The position numbers were made by a program, and so were the translations under genes. A model generated the notes under the pieces. The model ran no database searches. It saw nothing but the letters and a program-made list of their open reading frames with translations, and was not told the DNA's origin. Positions 10,087 to 18,764 of a DNA stretch of 64,000 nucleotides are shown in pieces (position 1 is the stretch's first letter; every line of letters starts with the position of its first letter). Origin of the DNA: Buttiauxella agrestis ATCC 33320 (GTDB taxonomy: Bacteria > Pseudomonadota > Gammaproteobacteria > Enterobacterales > Enterobacteriaceae); NCBI GenBank assembly GCA_024169445.1, contig JALKFA010000001.1:2356001-2420000 (forward strand), read 5' to 3'.

Positions 10087-11073
10087 ATGTTTAACATTGC
10101 CTTACTGGGCGCAGGTCGCATCGGCCAGATCCACGCCGCCAATATTGCAGCCCACAAAGAGACCACCCTTTGGTCAGTTGTTGATCCGAACCAGGAAAAC
10201 GCCAGCCGCATTGCCACGCTGTATCAGGCTCGCCAGCAGAGCGTAAGCGAAGCGATGGCCGACCCAAACGTCCACGCGGTGCTGATTGCCTCCGCCACCG
10301 ACACGCACGCCGATTTAATTGAACTTGCCGCTTTCCACGGCAAAGCCATCTTCTGTGAAAAACCTGTCCACCTCGATTTGGCCCGCGTGCGTGACTGCCT
10401 GAAAGTGGTCAAAGAACGCGATGTGCCGCTATTCATCGGTTTTAACCGCCGCTTTGATCCTCAGTTTCGCCGCGTCAAAACCCAGGCTCAGCAAGGGCTG
10501 ATTGGCAAACCTGAATCGCTGATGATTATTTCCCGCGACCCGTCGCCACCGCCTGCGGAATACGTGCGCGTTTCCGGTGGTATGTTCCGCGATATGACCA
10601 TCCACGATTTCGACATGGCGCGTTTCATCATGGGTGAAGAGCCAGTGGCGATTTATGCCCAGGGCAGCAATCTGGTTGACCCGGCGATTGGCGAAGCGGG
10701 TGACATTGACACCGCTTTCATCGTGCTGAAGTACGCATCCGGCGCGCTTGCCACCATCGTCAATAGCCGCCGTTCGGCTTATGGCTACGATCAGCGCCTG
10801 GAATTGCACGGTTCAAACGGCTTGTTATGCGCGGGCAACATTCTGGAAAACCAGGTGCAGCATTTCGGTGCCAACGGCTGCAACAGCGCACTGCCTGAGC
10901 ACTTCTTCCTGCAACGATACAAAGAGGCTTATGCCGCAGAGTGGCTGCATTTTGTCGCCATTTTACGTGGTGAAGCGAAGCCAGAGTGCAGCGGTGACGA
11001 CGGTGAACGCGCGCTGTATCTGGCCGACAAGGCACTGGAATCCCTGCGTTGCCAGCGTGAAATAGCGTTGTAA
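10087..11073 (+). CDS. iolG: Inositol 2-dehydrogenase (Gfo/Idh/MocA family)
   Basis: IolG oxidises myo-inositol with NAD to 2-keto-myo-inositol, the first catabolic step. The 328-residue product has an N-terminal Rossmann motif (LLGAGRIGQIHA), the EKPVHLD motif carrying the catalytic Lys, and the C-terminal dehydrogenase domain with a DMTIHDFDMARF segment. The ATG at 10087 has GGGAG about seven bases upstream; another in-frame ATG 21 bases earlier is less likely. It is the first gene of a nine-member co-directional run to iolB. A second Gfo/Idh protein lies further downstream, so the assignment rests on the family match and on family length. Confidence 0.9.
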   Translation: MFNIALLGAGRIGQIHAANIAAHKETTLWSVVDPNQENASRIATLYQARQQSVSEAMADPNVHAVLIASATDTHADLIELAAFHGKAIFCEKPVHLDLARVRDCLKVVKERDVPLFIGFNRRFDPQFRRVKTQAQQGLIGKPESLMIISRDPSPPPAEYVRVSGGMFRDMTIHDFDMARFIMGEEPVAIYAQGSNLVDPAIGEAGDIDTAFIVLKYASGALATIVNSRRSAYGYDQRLELHGSNGLLCAGNILENQVQHFGANGCNSALPEHFFLQRYKEAYAAEWLHFVAILRGEAKPECSGDDGERALYLADKALESLRCQREIAL

Positions 11074-11105
11074 CTCCCGAACCCTACACACAAAGAGAGA
11101 TAACA

Positions 11106-12035
11106 ATGAAAAAAATTATTCTTGCTGCCCTCATCGCACTCGCTACCGCTCCGGCTTTCGCCGAAAACGAGCAAATTGTCTTTAGTACGCCAAACCTGGC
11201 GATGCCGTTTGAAGTGCATATGCAGCGCACTGCGGTAAAAGCCGCTAAAGAAATGGGCGTGCAGTTACAGGTGCTGGACAGCCAGGGCAGCTCACCTAAA
11301 CAAGTGGCCGATCTTGAAAACGCCATTACGCGCGGCGCTCAGGGGTTTATCGTTTCACCCAACGACGTTAACGCGGTCTCCAGCGCAGTCAGTGAAATTC
11401 AGGATGCCAAACTTCCTGTCGTCACGCTCGACCGTACGGTCACCACCGAGAAAAAAGTGCCGCACTTTGGTGCCAATAACTATAAAGGCGGCCAGGCGGT
11501 GGCTGACTACGTGAAGTCGAAATTCCCCAATGGCGCGGAGATTATTCTGCTGACCGGCCAGCCAGGTTCTTCTTCCAACATTGAACGTACCAAAGGCATT
11601 CGCGACAGCCTGAAAGCCGGTGGCGATAAATACAAAATCGTCGCCGATCAGACCGGTAACTGGATGCGTTCCGAAGGGATGCGCATTGTAGAAAGCGTGC
11701 TGCCGTCACTGCCGAAAAAACCACAAGTCATTCTTTCTGCTAACGACGATATGGCGCTGGGTGCCATCGAAGCCCTTCAGGAACAAGGCGTGAAACCGGG
11801 CGAAATCATGGTCACCGGTTTTGATGCGGTGCCAGAAGCGCTGGCGCGTGTGCGCGATGGTTGGCTGCAAGTCACCGCCGATCAGCGTCCGGGCTACGCG
11901 GTGACCACCGCAATGAGCCAACTGGTTGCCAACATCCGCGAGAAAAAAGAGATCACCGGTGCCGATTACGCACCAACCATGATCACCAAAGAGAATCTGG
12001 ATAAAGCTGAACGTATCGGCGAAGCCGGCAAATAG
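11106..12035 (+). CDS. Periplasmic sugar/inositol-binding protein of ABC transporter
   Basis: This is a 309-residue binding protein of the RbsB-type Peripla_BP_4 family. A 19-residue signal peptide ends APAFA and the mature protein begins ENEQIVFSTPNLAMPFE. Ribose-binding-protein-like features include LDRTV followed by a GANNYKGGQAVADY segment and SANDDMALGAIEAL. It is embedded in the inositol operon, so myo-inositol or a stereoisomer is the likely ligand; this is inference from context. It starts 32 bases after iolG and ends where a complete ERIC element begins, which separates it from its ATPase gene. Confidence 0.85.
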   Translation: MKKIILAALIALATAPAFAENEQIVFSTPNLAMPFEVHMQRTAVKAAKEMGVQLQVLDSQGSSPKQVADLENAITRGAQGFIVSPNDVNAVSSAVSEIQDAKLPVVTLDRTVTTEKKVPHFGANNYKGGQAVADYVKSKFPNGAEIILLTGQPGSSSNIERTKGIRDSLKAGGDKYKIVADQTGNWMRSEGMRIVESVLPSLPKKPQVILSANDDMALGAIEALQEQGVKPGEIMVTGFDAVPEALARVRDGWLQVTADQRPGYAVTTAMSQLVANIREKKEITGADYAPTMITKENLDKAERIGEAGK

Positions 12036-12160
12036 TATCCGTCATCTTTCAAGCTGCAGCTGTGTTGGCTGCCTTCCCGCACCCCAGTCACATAGTTCGC
12101 TATGTTCCTGGGGATGCGCTCAGTTGCCGCCGTGCTGCAGCTTGAAATCTAAAGGATACC
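12035..12160 (+). repeat. ERIC element, complete (about 126 bp)
   Basis: This is a 126-base imperfect palindrome with ends GTATCC and GGATAC. Its interior contains CCCCAGTCACATAG and TGTTCCTGGGGATGCGCTC, the conserved ERIC core. It starts at the last base of the stop codon of the binding-protein gene and fills most of the 146-base gap to the ATPase gene. Transcribed as RNA it would form a long hairpin. Confidence 0.88.
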
Positions 12161-12181
12161 TGCGGAAAGAGGAGCAGTCTG

Positions 12182-13729
12182 ATGTCGCAATCCTTATTGA
12201 AAGTCAGCGAACTGGCGAAAAGCTTTTCCGGCGTTTGGGCGCTGAGTAATGCACAGCTCACCGTCGGGCAGGGGGAAATCCATGCGCTGCTCGGCGAAAA
12301 TGGCGCGGGTAAATCCACGCTGTTGAAGGCACTGGCGGGCGCACAGCCGCAAACTCGAGGTGAAATCTGGTTTAACGGTGAAACGCTGGCGGTGGACGAG
12401 TCGCCGGTGGCCCGTCAGCAAAAAGGCATTATCACGATTTATCAGGAATTTAACCTGCTGCCGAATATGACGGTGGCGGAAAATATGTTTCTTGGGCGCG
12501 AACCACGCCGTCGCAATTTAATCGTCGATGCCAAAGCGGTAAACCAGGAAGCGCAGGTGATTCTTGATTATCTGCAACTCAACGTTGCACCGACCACAGC
12601 GGTGGCGCGCCTGAGCGTCGCCCAGCAACAGATGGTGGAAATTGCCCGTGCGTTAACCCTTAACGCCAAACTGATCATTATGGACGAACCTTCGGCGGCG
12701 CTGAGTGACAGTGAAGTCGAAAGCCTGCACCGCGTGGTGCGCGAACTAAAAGGCCGCGGCGTCAGCATTATTTACGTCACCCACCGCCTGCATGAAGTTT
12801 TCCAGCTTTGCGACCGTTTTACCGTGTTCCAGGACGGGCGCTACACCGGCTCCGGCGAAGTCGCAGGCACCAGTGTTGAACAAATTATTCGTCTGATGGT
12901 GGGGCGCGATGTGGTGTTTGACCGCCGTGACTCGAGCCTGACCCATCATGAAGATAAACCCATTCGCCTGTCCGTGAAGGGGTTAAGCCGTGAGAAACCG
13001 CCGCTTGATCCGCACGGCATCGCGCTTAAAGACATCAGTTTTCACGTGCACAGTGGCGAAGTTCTGGGGATTGCCGGATTGGTGGGTGCAGGCCGTACCG
13101 AGGTGGCGCGTTGCCTGTTCGGTGCGGACAAATTCACCCAGGGAACTTTCGAGTTAGACGGCAAACCTTACCAGCCGCAAAACCCAATGTACGCGCTGGA
13201 GTGTGGCATTGCCCTGGTACCGGAAGACCGCAAAAAAGAGGGCGCGGTGCTGGGGTTATCGATTCGCGAAAACCTCACGCTATCAAGCCTGTCCTCGCTG
13301 CTGACCTGGCGCTATTTCGTCAGCCCGCGCAAAGAAGATGCGCTGATTGAAGCCTACCAAAAGGCGCTGCAAATCAAGATGGTCAACGCCGAACAGGAAG
13401 TGCGCAAGTTGTCCGGCGGCAATCAGCAAAAAGTGATTCTGGCGCGCTGCATGGCGCTCAACCCAAAAGTGCTGATTGTCGATGAACCGACGCGCGGTAT
13501 CGACGTCGGCACTAAATCTGAAGTCCACCAGGTGCTGTTTGATATGGCTAAACAAGGCGTCGCGGTGATTGTTATCTCCTCAGACTTACCTGAAATCCTT
13601 GCGGTTTCCGACCGGATCATCACCCTCAGCGAAGGGCGGGTGACCGGCGAATTACACGGTGACGACGCTAACGAAGAACGGCTGATGACCCTGATGGCTA
13701 TCAACCACCACGCTTTAAACGCCGCATAA
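12182..13729 (+). CDS. ABC transporter ATPase, CUT2 (ribose/galactose/inositol) type
   Basis: This is a 515-residue tandem ABC ATPase of the RbsA/MglA type. The first half has Walker A GENGAGKST (about 38-46), the signature region LSVAQQQMVEIARAL and Walker B LIIMDEPSAAL. The second half has a degenerate Walker A (GLVGAGRTE), signature LSGGNQQKVILARC and LIVDEPTRGID. Degeneracy of the second site is normal in this family. It partners the permease 11 bases downstream and the binding protein upstream. Inositol as substrate is inferred from the operon. Confidence 0.9.
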   Translation: MSQSLLKVSELAKSFSGVWALSNAQLTVGQGEIHALLGENGAGKSTLLKALAGAQPQTRGEIWFNGETLAVDESPVARQQKGIITIYQEFNLLPNMTVAENMFLGREPRRRNLIVDAKAVNQEAQVILDYLQLNVAPTTAVARLSVAQQQMVEIARALTLNAKLIIMDEPSAALSDSEVESLHRVVRELKGRGVSIIYVTHRLHEVFQLCDRFTVFQDGRYTGSGEVAGTSVEQIIRLMVGRDVVFDRRDSSLTHHEDKPIRLSVKGLSREKPPLDPHGIALKDISFHVHSGEVLGIAGLVGAGRTEVARCLFGADKFTQGTFELDGKPYQPQNPMYALECGIALVPEDRKKEGAVLGLSIRENLTLSSLSSLLTWRYFVSPRKEDALIEAYQKALQIKMVNAEQEVRKLSGGNQQKVILARCMALNPKVLIVDEPTRGIDVGTKSEVHQVLFDMAKQGVAVIVISSDLPEILAVSDRIITLSEGRVTGELHGDDANEERLMTLMAINHHALNAA

Positions 13730-13740
13730 CGGGGGAGCCC

Positions 13741-14769
13741 ATGACACAGATGATTTCCAAAACTCAGGCTCCGGCGAAGGGCGCATCGCGCTTTGATCCG
13801 ATTGCCTTCTTTGAACGCTTTGGTGTGCTGATATTTATGATTCTGCTGCTGGTGTTCTTCCAGTTGCAAAACAGCAACTTCCTTAGCGAACGTAATATTT
13901 TCAACATCCTGACCGAAGTGTCGATCTACGGGATCATTGCCGTCGGCATGACCTTTGTGATCCTCACGGCGGGTATCGATCTCTCGGTGGGGTCGATTCT
14001 GGCGGTGTGCGCCATGACTGCCGCTTATGTGATTAAAGGCGACAACTTTACCACCGTGGATGCAGGTGCATGGGGTGGTTTTAGCTGGTTGCTGGGGCTG
14101 GGGATTTGCCTCGCGATCGGCACGTTTATCGGTTTTCTGCATGGCCTTGGCGTCACGCGTCTGCGTCTGCCGCCGTTTATCGTCACGCTCGGTGGCATGA
14201 CGATTTGGCGCGGCCTGACGCTGGTGATTAACGATGGTGCGCCTATCGCGGGCTTTGACGCTGGTTATCGCTGGTGGGGGCGCGGGGACATTCTCGGCAT
14301 ATCTGTGCCGATCTGGATTTTCGCCATCGTTTCTATTCTTGGCTATCTGGCGCTGCATAAAACCCGCTGGGGCCGCTTTGTCTATGCGATTGGCGGCAAC
14401 CCCGAAGCGGCGCGCCTGGCTGGAGTCAACGTCAAACGGGTACTGGTCAGCGTTTATGTGGTGATTGGTTGTCTGGCGGGGCTTGCCGGGTTTGTGCTCA
14501 GTGCGCGTCTGGGCAGTGCCGAAGCGGTGGCGGGTATCTCGTTTGAGCTGCGCGTGATTGCCTCGGTGGTGATTGGCGGCACCTCGTTGATGGGCGGCTA
14601 CGGGCGCATCAGCGGCACGATTATCGGTGCCATCATCATGGGCATTCTGATTAACGGGCTGGTGCTGATGAACGTCTCGGCTTACTACCAGCAAATTATT
14701 ACCGGTCTGATCATCGTACTGGCGGTAGCGTTTGATACCTACGCCAAGAGCCGTCGTGGCGCGATTTAA
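13741..14769 (+). CDS. ABC transporter permease, CUT2 type
   Basis: This is a 342-residue inner-membrane permease of the RbsC family with roughly eight to ten hydrophobic segments. It contains the family stretches GITFVILTAGIDLSVGS-like (here VGMTFVILTAGIDLSVGS), RLPPFIVTLGGMTIWRG and IGGTSLMGGYGRISG. As is usual, a homodimer would pair with the tandem ATPase. A GGGGG-containing ribosome site lies directly before the ATG. The next gene follows after 14 bases. Confidence 0.9.
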   Translation: MTQMISKTQAPAKGASRFDPIAFFERFGVLIFMILLLVFFQLQNSNFLSERNIFNILTEVSIYGIIAVGMTFVILTAGIDLSVGSILAVCAMTAAYVIKGDNFTTVDAGAWGGFSWLLGLGICLAIGTFIGFLHGLGVTRLRLPPFIVTLGGMTIWRGLTLVINDGAPIAGFDAGYRWWGRGDILGISVPIWIFAIVSILGYLALHKTRWGRFVYAIGGNPEAARLAGVNVKRVLVSVYVVIGCLAGLAGFVLSARLGSAEAVAGISFELRVIASVVIGGTSLMGGYGRISGTIIGAIIMGILINGLVLMNVSAYYQQIITGLIIVLAVAFDTYAKSRRGAI

Positions 14770-14783
14770 TCCAGGAACACACT

Positions 14784-15917
14784 ATGAAAAAAGTCAGGAT
14801 TGGTTTAATCGGCACCGGTTATATCGGCAAAGCCCATGCGATTGCTTACGCCCAGGCACCGACCGTATTTGATTTGCGCGGCGAGTTGGTGCGCGAAATG
14901 GTGGCAGAAGTGACGCCTGAACTGGCCGCCACACGTGCCGCCGCTTTTGGATTTAACCGCTCAACCGGCAACTGGCGCGAGCTGGTGGCGGATCCAAATA
15001 TTGACGTGGTGGATATTTGCTCACCGAACCATCTGCATAAAGAGATGGCGCTGGAGGCGATTCGCCACGGCAAACACGTTTACTCGGAAAAGCCGCTGGC
15101 GCTTAACGCCCGTGATGCCCGATTGATGGTCGATGCGGCGCATTGTGCCGGAGTGAAAACTCTCGTCGGCTTCAATTACATGAAAAACCCCACCGCGCAG
15201 CTGGCAAAACAGATTATCGAGCGCGGGGAAATTGGCGAGGTTATCCACTTTTACGGCACCCATAACGAAGACTATATGTCTGACCCGCTCGCGCCGATTC
15301 ACTGGCACTGCTTCAAAGAGACGGCTGGCCTTGGGGCGCTTGGCGATCTCGCGGCGCATATCGTCAATATGGCGCAGTACCTGGTGGGGGATATCCAGCA
15401 AGTTTGTGGCGACCTGAAAACCGTGGTGCCACAGCGCCCGGCACAGGCAGGCAGCAGCGAGATGGTCGCCGTGGAAAACGAAGATCAGGCACACGCCATG
15501 GTGCGTTTTGAGGGCGGGGCGCAGGGTGTGATTGAAACCTCCCGCGTGGCTTGTGGGCGCAAAATGGGACTGACCTGGACGGTGACGGGAACCAAAGGCG
15601 CGATCACTTTTACCCAGGAGCGCATGGCAGAGCTGAAGCTGTATCTGCAAAGCGATCCTGAAGGCCGCCAGGGGTTCCGCACGCTGCTCGTCGGCCCGGC
15701 GCATCCTGACTACGGCGCGTTCTGTATGGGCGCGGGTCATGGCATTGGTTTTAACGATCAGAAAACCGTCGAAGTGCGTGATTTGATCGACGGGATCGCC
15801 GCTGACGCGCCAATGTGGCCGGACTTTGAAGAGGGCTGGAAGGTGTCGCGCATCCTCGATGCTATCGCCCTGTCTCACCAGAGTGGCCGCTGGGTAAACG
15901 TATCTGAAATTGTTTGA
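14784..15917 (+). CDS. Second Gfo/Idh/MocA oxidoreductase in the inositol operon
   Basis: This is a 377-residue NAD(P)-dependent dehydrogenase. It has a Rossmann motif GLIGTGYIGKAHA, EKPLALN with the catalytic Lys, and a C-terminal half with GALGDLAAHIVNMAQYLVG. It is longer than iolG and clearly a different subfamily. In other bacteria extra Gfo/Idh proteins in iol loci act on scyllo- or chiro-inositol or methylated inositols, so it may widen the substrate range. The exact substrate cannot be told from sequence. It lies between the permease (14 bases) and iolC (9 bases). Confidence 0.8.
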   Translation: MKKVRIGLIGTGYIGKAHAIAYAQAPTVFDLRGELVREMVAEVTPELAATRAAAFGFNRSTGNWRELVADPNIDVVDICSPNHLHKEMALEAIRHGKHVYSEKPLALNARDARLMVDAAHCAGVKTLVGFNYMKNPTAQLAKQIIERGEIGEVIHFYGTHNEDYMSDPLAPIHWHCFKETAGLGALGDLAAHIVNMAQYLVGDIQQVCGDLKTVVPQRPAQAGSSEMVAVENEDQAHAMVRFEGGAQGVIETSRVACGRKMGLTWTVTGTKGAITFTQERMAELKLYLQSDPEGRQGFRTLLVGPAHPDYGAFCMGAGHGIGFNDQKTVEVRDLIDGIAADAPMWPDFEEGWKVSRILDAIALSHQSGRWVNVSEIV

Positions 15918-15926
15918 GGACGGAGC

Positions 15927-17840
15927 ATGAAACAAAAGCAGTTAGATCTGATTTGCATGGGGCGAGTCGCTGTTGATCTCTACAGCCAGCAGATTGGCGC
16001 ACGCCTCGAGGATGCCAGCAGTTTCGCCCGCTATTTGGGCGGTTCATCGGGGAATGTCGCTTACGGAACGGCACGACAGGGGCTGAAGTCGTCGATGCTG
16101 GCTCGCGTTGGCGACGAGCATATGGGGCGTTTTCTGCGTGAGGAACTGACGCAAGTCGGTTGTGATACCAGCCATCTGATTACCGATACCGAACGGCTCA
16201 CCGCGCTGGTGCTGCTCGGCATCAAAGACCGGGACACCTTTCCGCTGATTTTTTACCGCGATAACTGCGCAGATATGGCGATTACCGCCAGTGATTTTAG
16301 CGAGGAGTACATTGCTTCGGCGCGTTGTCTTGCCATCACCGGAACCCATCTTTCCCATCCCGCGACCCGCGAGGCGGTGCTGACCGCGCTGAACTATGCG
16401 CGGCGCAACGAAGTGCGCACCGCACTGGATATTGACTACCGTCCGGTGCTCTGGGGGCTGACGGCGCTGGGCGATGGGGAAACGCGTTTTATCGCCGCCC
16501 AGCAAGTCACACAGCAACTGCAATCGGTGCTGCATCTGTTTGATGTGATTGTCGGCACGGAGGAAGAGTTCCACATTGCTGGCGGCTCGACTGACACACT
16601 TACTGCCCTGAAACAGGTGCGTGAAGTGAGCGGCGCAACACTGGTGTGTAAGCGTGGTGCACAAGGCTGTTCAGTGTTTACCGGCCAGATCCCGGACTCG
16701 CTGGACGGCGGCATTAATGTCACGGGCGTGCGGGTTGAAGTGCTGAATGTGCTGGGGGCGGGCGATGCGTTTATGTCCGGCCTGATGCGTGGTTATCTCA
16801 ATGATGAAGGCTGGGAGCAGGCGTGTCGTTACGCGAACGCCTGTGGCGCACTGGTGGTTTCACGCCACGGCTGTGCGCCAGCCATGCCGAGCAAAGTGGA
16901 GCTTGATGACTATTTAGCCCGCGAACAGCAAGTGCCACGCCCCGATCTTGACGCGCGTCTGAATCATCTGCATCGCGTAACCACTCGCCGCCGGCAGTGG
17001 CCGGAACTGTGCGTAATGGCCTTTGATCATCGCAGTCAGCTTGAAGATATGGCATTGAGCTGCGGGGCAGATTTAAAGCGCATTCCGGCGCTGAAGCAGC
17101 TGATTTTGCAGGCTAGCCGTGAGGCGGCAAAGCATGCCGAACTGGAAGGGAAAGCTGGTCTGTTGTGCGACGGGACTTTCGGCCAGGATGCACTGAATGC
17201 CATTACTGGCGAAGGCTGGTGGATTGGCCGCCCAATCGAGCTACCCGGTTCGCGCCCGCTGGAGATGGAACACGGCAATATTGGCTCGCAGCTGATTAGC
17301 TGGCCGCAGGAACACATTGTGAAATGTCTGGTGTTCTTCCATCCGGAAGACGCTCACGCTTTGCGCCTTGAGCAAGAGCAAAAGGTGACGGAGGTGTATC
17401 GCGCCTGTTGCCAGTCCGGCCATGAATTACTGCTGGAAGTGATTTTGCCCGCCGACATGCCGCGCAGCGATGACCTTTATTTGCGAGCGATCTCGCGCTT
17501 CTACAACCTCGGTATTTATCCGGACTGGTGGAAATTGCCGCCGCTTAGCAGCCAGGGATGGGAAGCCTTGAGCGAGCTGGTAGAAAAACGCGATCCGCAT
17601 TGCCGTGGCGTCGTCATTCTTGGACTGGATGCGGCAGTGGAAGTGCTGCGCGCCGGATTTAATGCGGCGGCAGATTATCCGATTGTGAAAGGTTTTGCGG
17701 TAGGGCGCACCTTGTTTGGTGAAGCGTCGCAGGCCTGGTTAAAACGCGAGATTGATGATGCGCAACTGATTGCCCGTATCCGGGACAACTACCTGCGGTT
17801 GATAGCCTTATGGCGTGCACGCGGGCAGACACAATTCTAA
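15927..17840 (+). CDS. iolC: Bifunctional 5-dehydro-2-deoxygluconokinase / DUF2090 (probable DKGP aldolase)
   Basis: The 637-residue product is a fusion. Residues 1 to about 325 form a PfkB-type sugar kinase (DLICMGRVAVDLYSQQIG at the start, GAGD at 277-280 with Asp280 as the likely base) that phosphorylates 5-dehydro-2-deoxy-gluconate. Residues from about 355 onward form the DUF2090 domain (VMAFDHRSQLEDMA, then VKGFAVGRTLFGEA near the end), which resembles a TIM-barrel aldolase and probably cleaves the phosphorylated product to DHAP and malonate semialdehyde. No separate iolJ aldolase gene is present in the cluster, which supports this reading. The operon continues to iolE after 10 bases. 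Confidence 0.88.
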   Translation: MKQKQLDLICMGRVAVDLYSQQIGARLEDASSFARYLGGSSGNVAYGTARQGLKSSMLARVGDEHMGRFLREELTQVGCDTSHLITDTERLTALVLLGIKDRDTFPLIFYRDNCADMAITASDFSEEYIASARCLAITGTHLSHPATREAVLTALNYARRNEVRTALDIDYRPVLWGLTALGDGETRFIAAQQVTQQLQSVLHLFDVIVGTEEEFHIAGGSTDTLTALKQVREVSGATLVCKRGAQGCSVFTGQIPDSLDGGINVTGVRVEVLNVLGAGDAFMSGLMRGYLNDEGWEQACRYANACGALVVSRHGCAPAMPSKVELDDYLAREQQVPRPDLDARLNHLHRVTTRRRQWPELCVMAFDHRSQLEDMALSCGADLKRIPALKQLILQASREAAKHAELEGKAGLLCDGTFGQDALNAITGEGWWIGRPIELPGSRPLEMEHGNIGSQLISWPQEHIVKCLVFFHPEDAHALRLEQEQKVTEVYRACCQSGHELLLEVILPADMPRSDDLYLRAISRFYNLGIYPDWWKLPPLSSQGWEALSELVEKRDPHCRGVVILGLDAAVEVLRAGFNAAADYPIVKGFAVGRTLFGEASQAWLKREIDDAQLIARIRDNYLRLIALWRARGQTQF

Positions 17841-17850
17841 GGAGAAGATC

Positions 17851-18741
17851 ATGACGGTACATTTAGGCATTAACCCACTGACCTGGACCAATGACGACCT
17901 GCCTTCACTGGGTGCTGACACTTCGCTGGAAACTTGCCTGAGCGAAGGGAAAGAAGCCGGTTTTGCAGGCTTTGAACTGGGGAATAAATTCCCGCGTGAG
18001 GCGCGTGTTCTGGGGCCAATTCTGGATAAGCATCAGCTGAAACTGGTCTCCGGCTGGTACTCGGGCCGCCTGCTGGAACGTTCCGTTGAAGAAGAAATTG
18101 AGGCGGTGCAGCCCCATTTAACTCTGCTGCGCGAACTGGGGGCAAAGGTGCTGGTGTTTGCTGAAGTCTCTGGTTGTATTCACGGTGAGCAGCAAACGCC
18201 GGTTCACCTGCGCCCGCGTTTCCCTGCTGAACGTTGGGCAGAATATGGCGAAAAGCTGACGGCTTTTGCGCGCTACACCCAACAACAGGGCGTACAAATT
18301 GCCTACCATCACCATATGGGAACAGTGATTGAGAGCGCTCAGGATGTGGATAACCTGATGACTCACACCGGGCCAGAAGTCGGTTTGTTGCTCGATACCG
18401 GTCACCTTACTTTTGCCGGGGCTTCGCCGCTGAAAGTCGCCGAGCGCTGGATTGAGCGCATCAATCATGTGCACTGCAAAGACGTGCGCGCTGACGTGCT
18501 GGCGGATGTTAAAAACCGCAAGACCAGTTTCCTCGATGCCGTGTTGAGTGGCGTTTTCACCGTACCGGGCGACGGTTGCGTGGATTACCCGCCGATTATG
18601 GCGCTGCTGAAAAAACAAGGTTATAGCGGCTGGCTGGTGGTGGAAGCGGAGCAAGATCCGGCGATCGCCCATCCGCTGACTTACGCACGCCTGGGCTACA
18701 ACAACCTCAGCAAACTGGCGCGGGATGCCGGGCTGATTTAA
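17851..18741 (+). CDS. iolE: 2-keto-myo-inositol dehydratase (inosose dehydratase)
   Basis: IolE removes water from 2-keto-myo-inositol to give the diketone substrate of IolD. The 296-residue product is a TIM-barrel of the xylose-isomerase/AP-endonuclease-2 superfamily. It begins HLGINPLTWTNDDLPSLG, typical of IolE, and has the metal-site segments LDTGHLTFAG, HCKDVR and VVEAEQDP. The ATG at 17851 follows an AAGGAGA site by about seven bases; an earlier in-frame start inside iolC is unlikely. Confidence 0.93.
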   Translation: MTVHLGINPLTWTNDDLPSLGADTSLETCLSEGKEAGFAGFELGNKFPREARVLGPILDKHQLKLVSGWYSGRLLERSVEEEIEAVQPHLTLLRELGAKVLVFAEVSGCIHGEQQTPVHLRPRFPAERWAEYGEKLTAFARYTQQQGVQIAYHHHMGTVIESAQDVDNLMTHTGPEVGLLLDTGHLTFAGASPLKVAERWIERINHVHCKDVRADVLADVKNRKTSFLDAVLSGVFTVPGDGCVDYPPIMALLKKQGYSGWLVVEAEQDPAIAHPLTYARLGYNNLSKLARDAGLI

Positions 18742-18764
18742 CTGTGCTGATTTAAGGAGTACCG

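Noticed and set aside
13423-14694. Long minus-strand open frame of 423 codons
   Set aside because: It lies antisense to the ABC ATPase end and permease, is rich in His, Gln, Asn and Arg, and resembles no family; codon bias of the real genes explains it.
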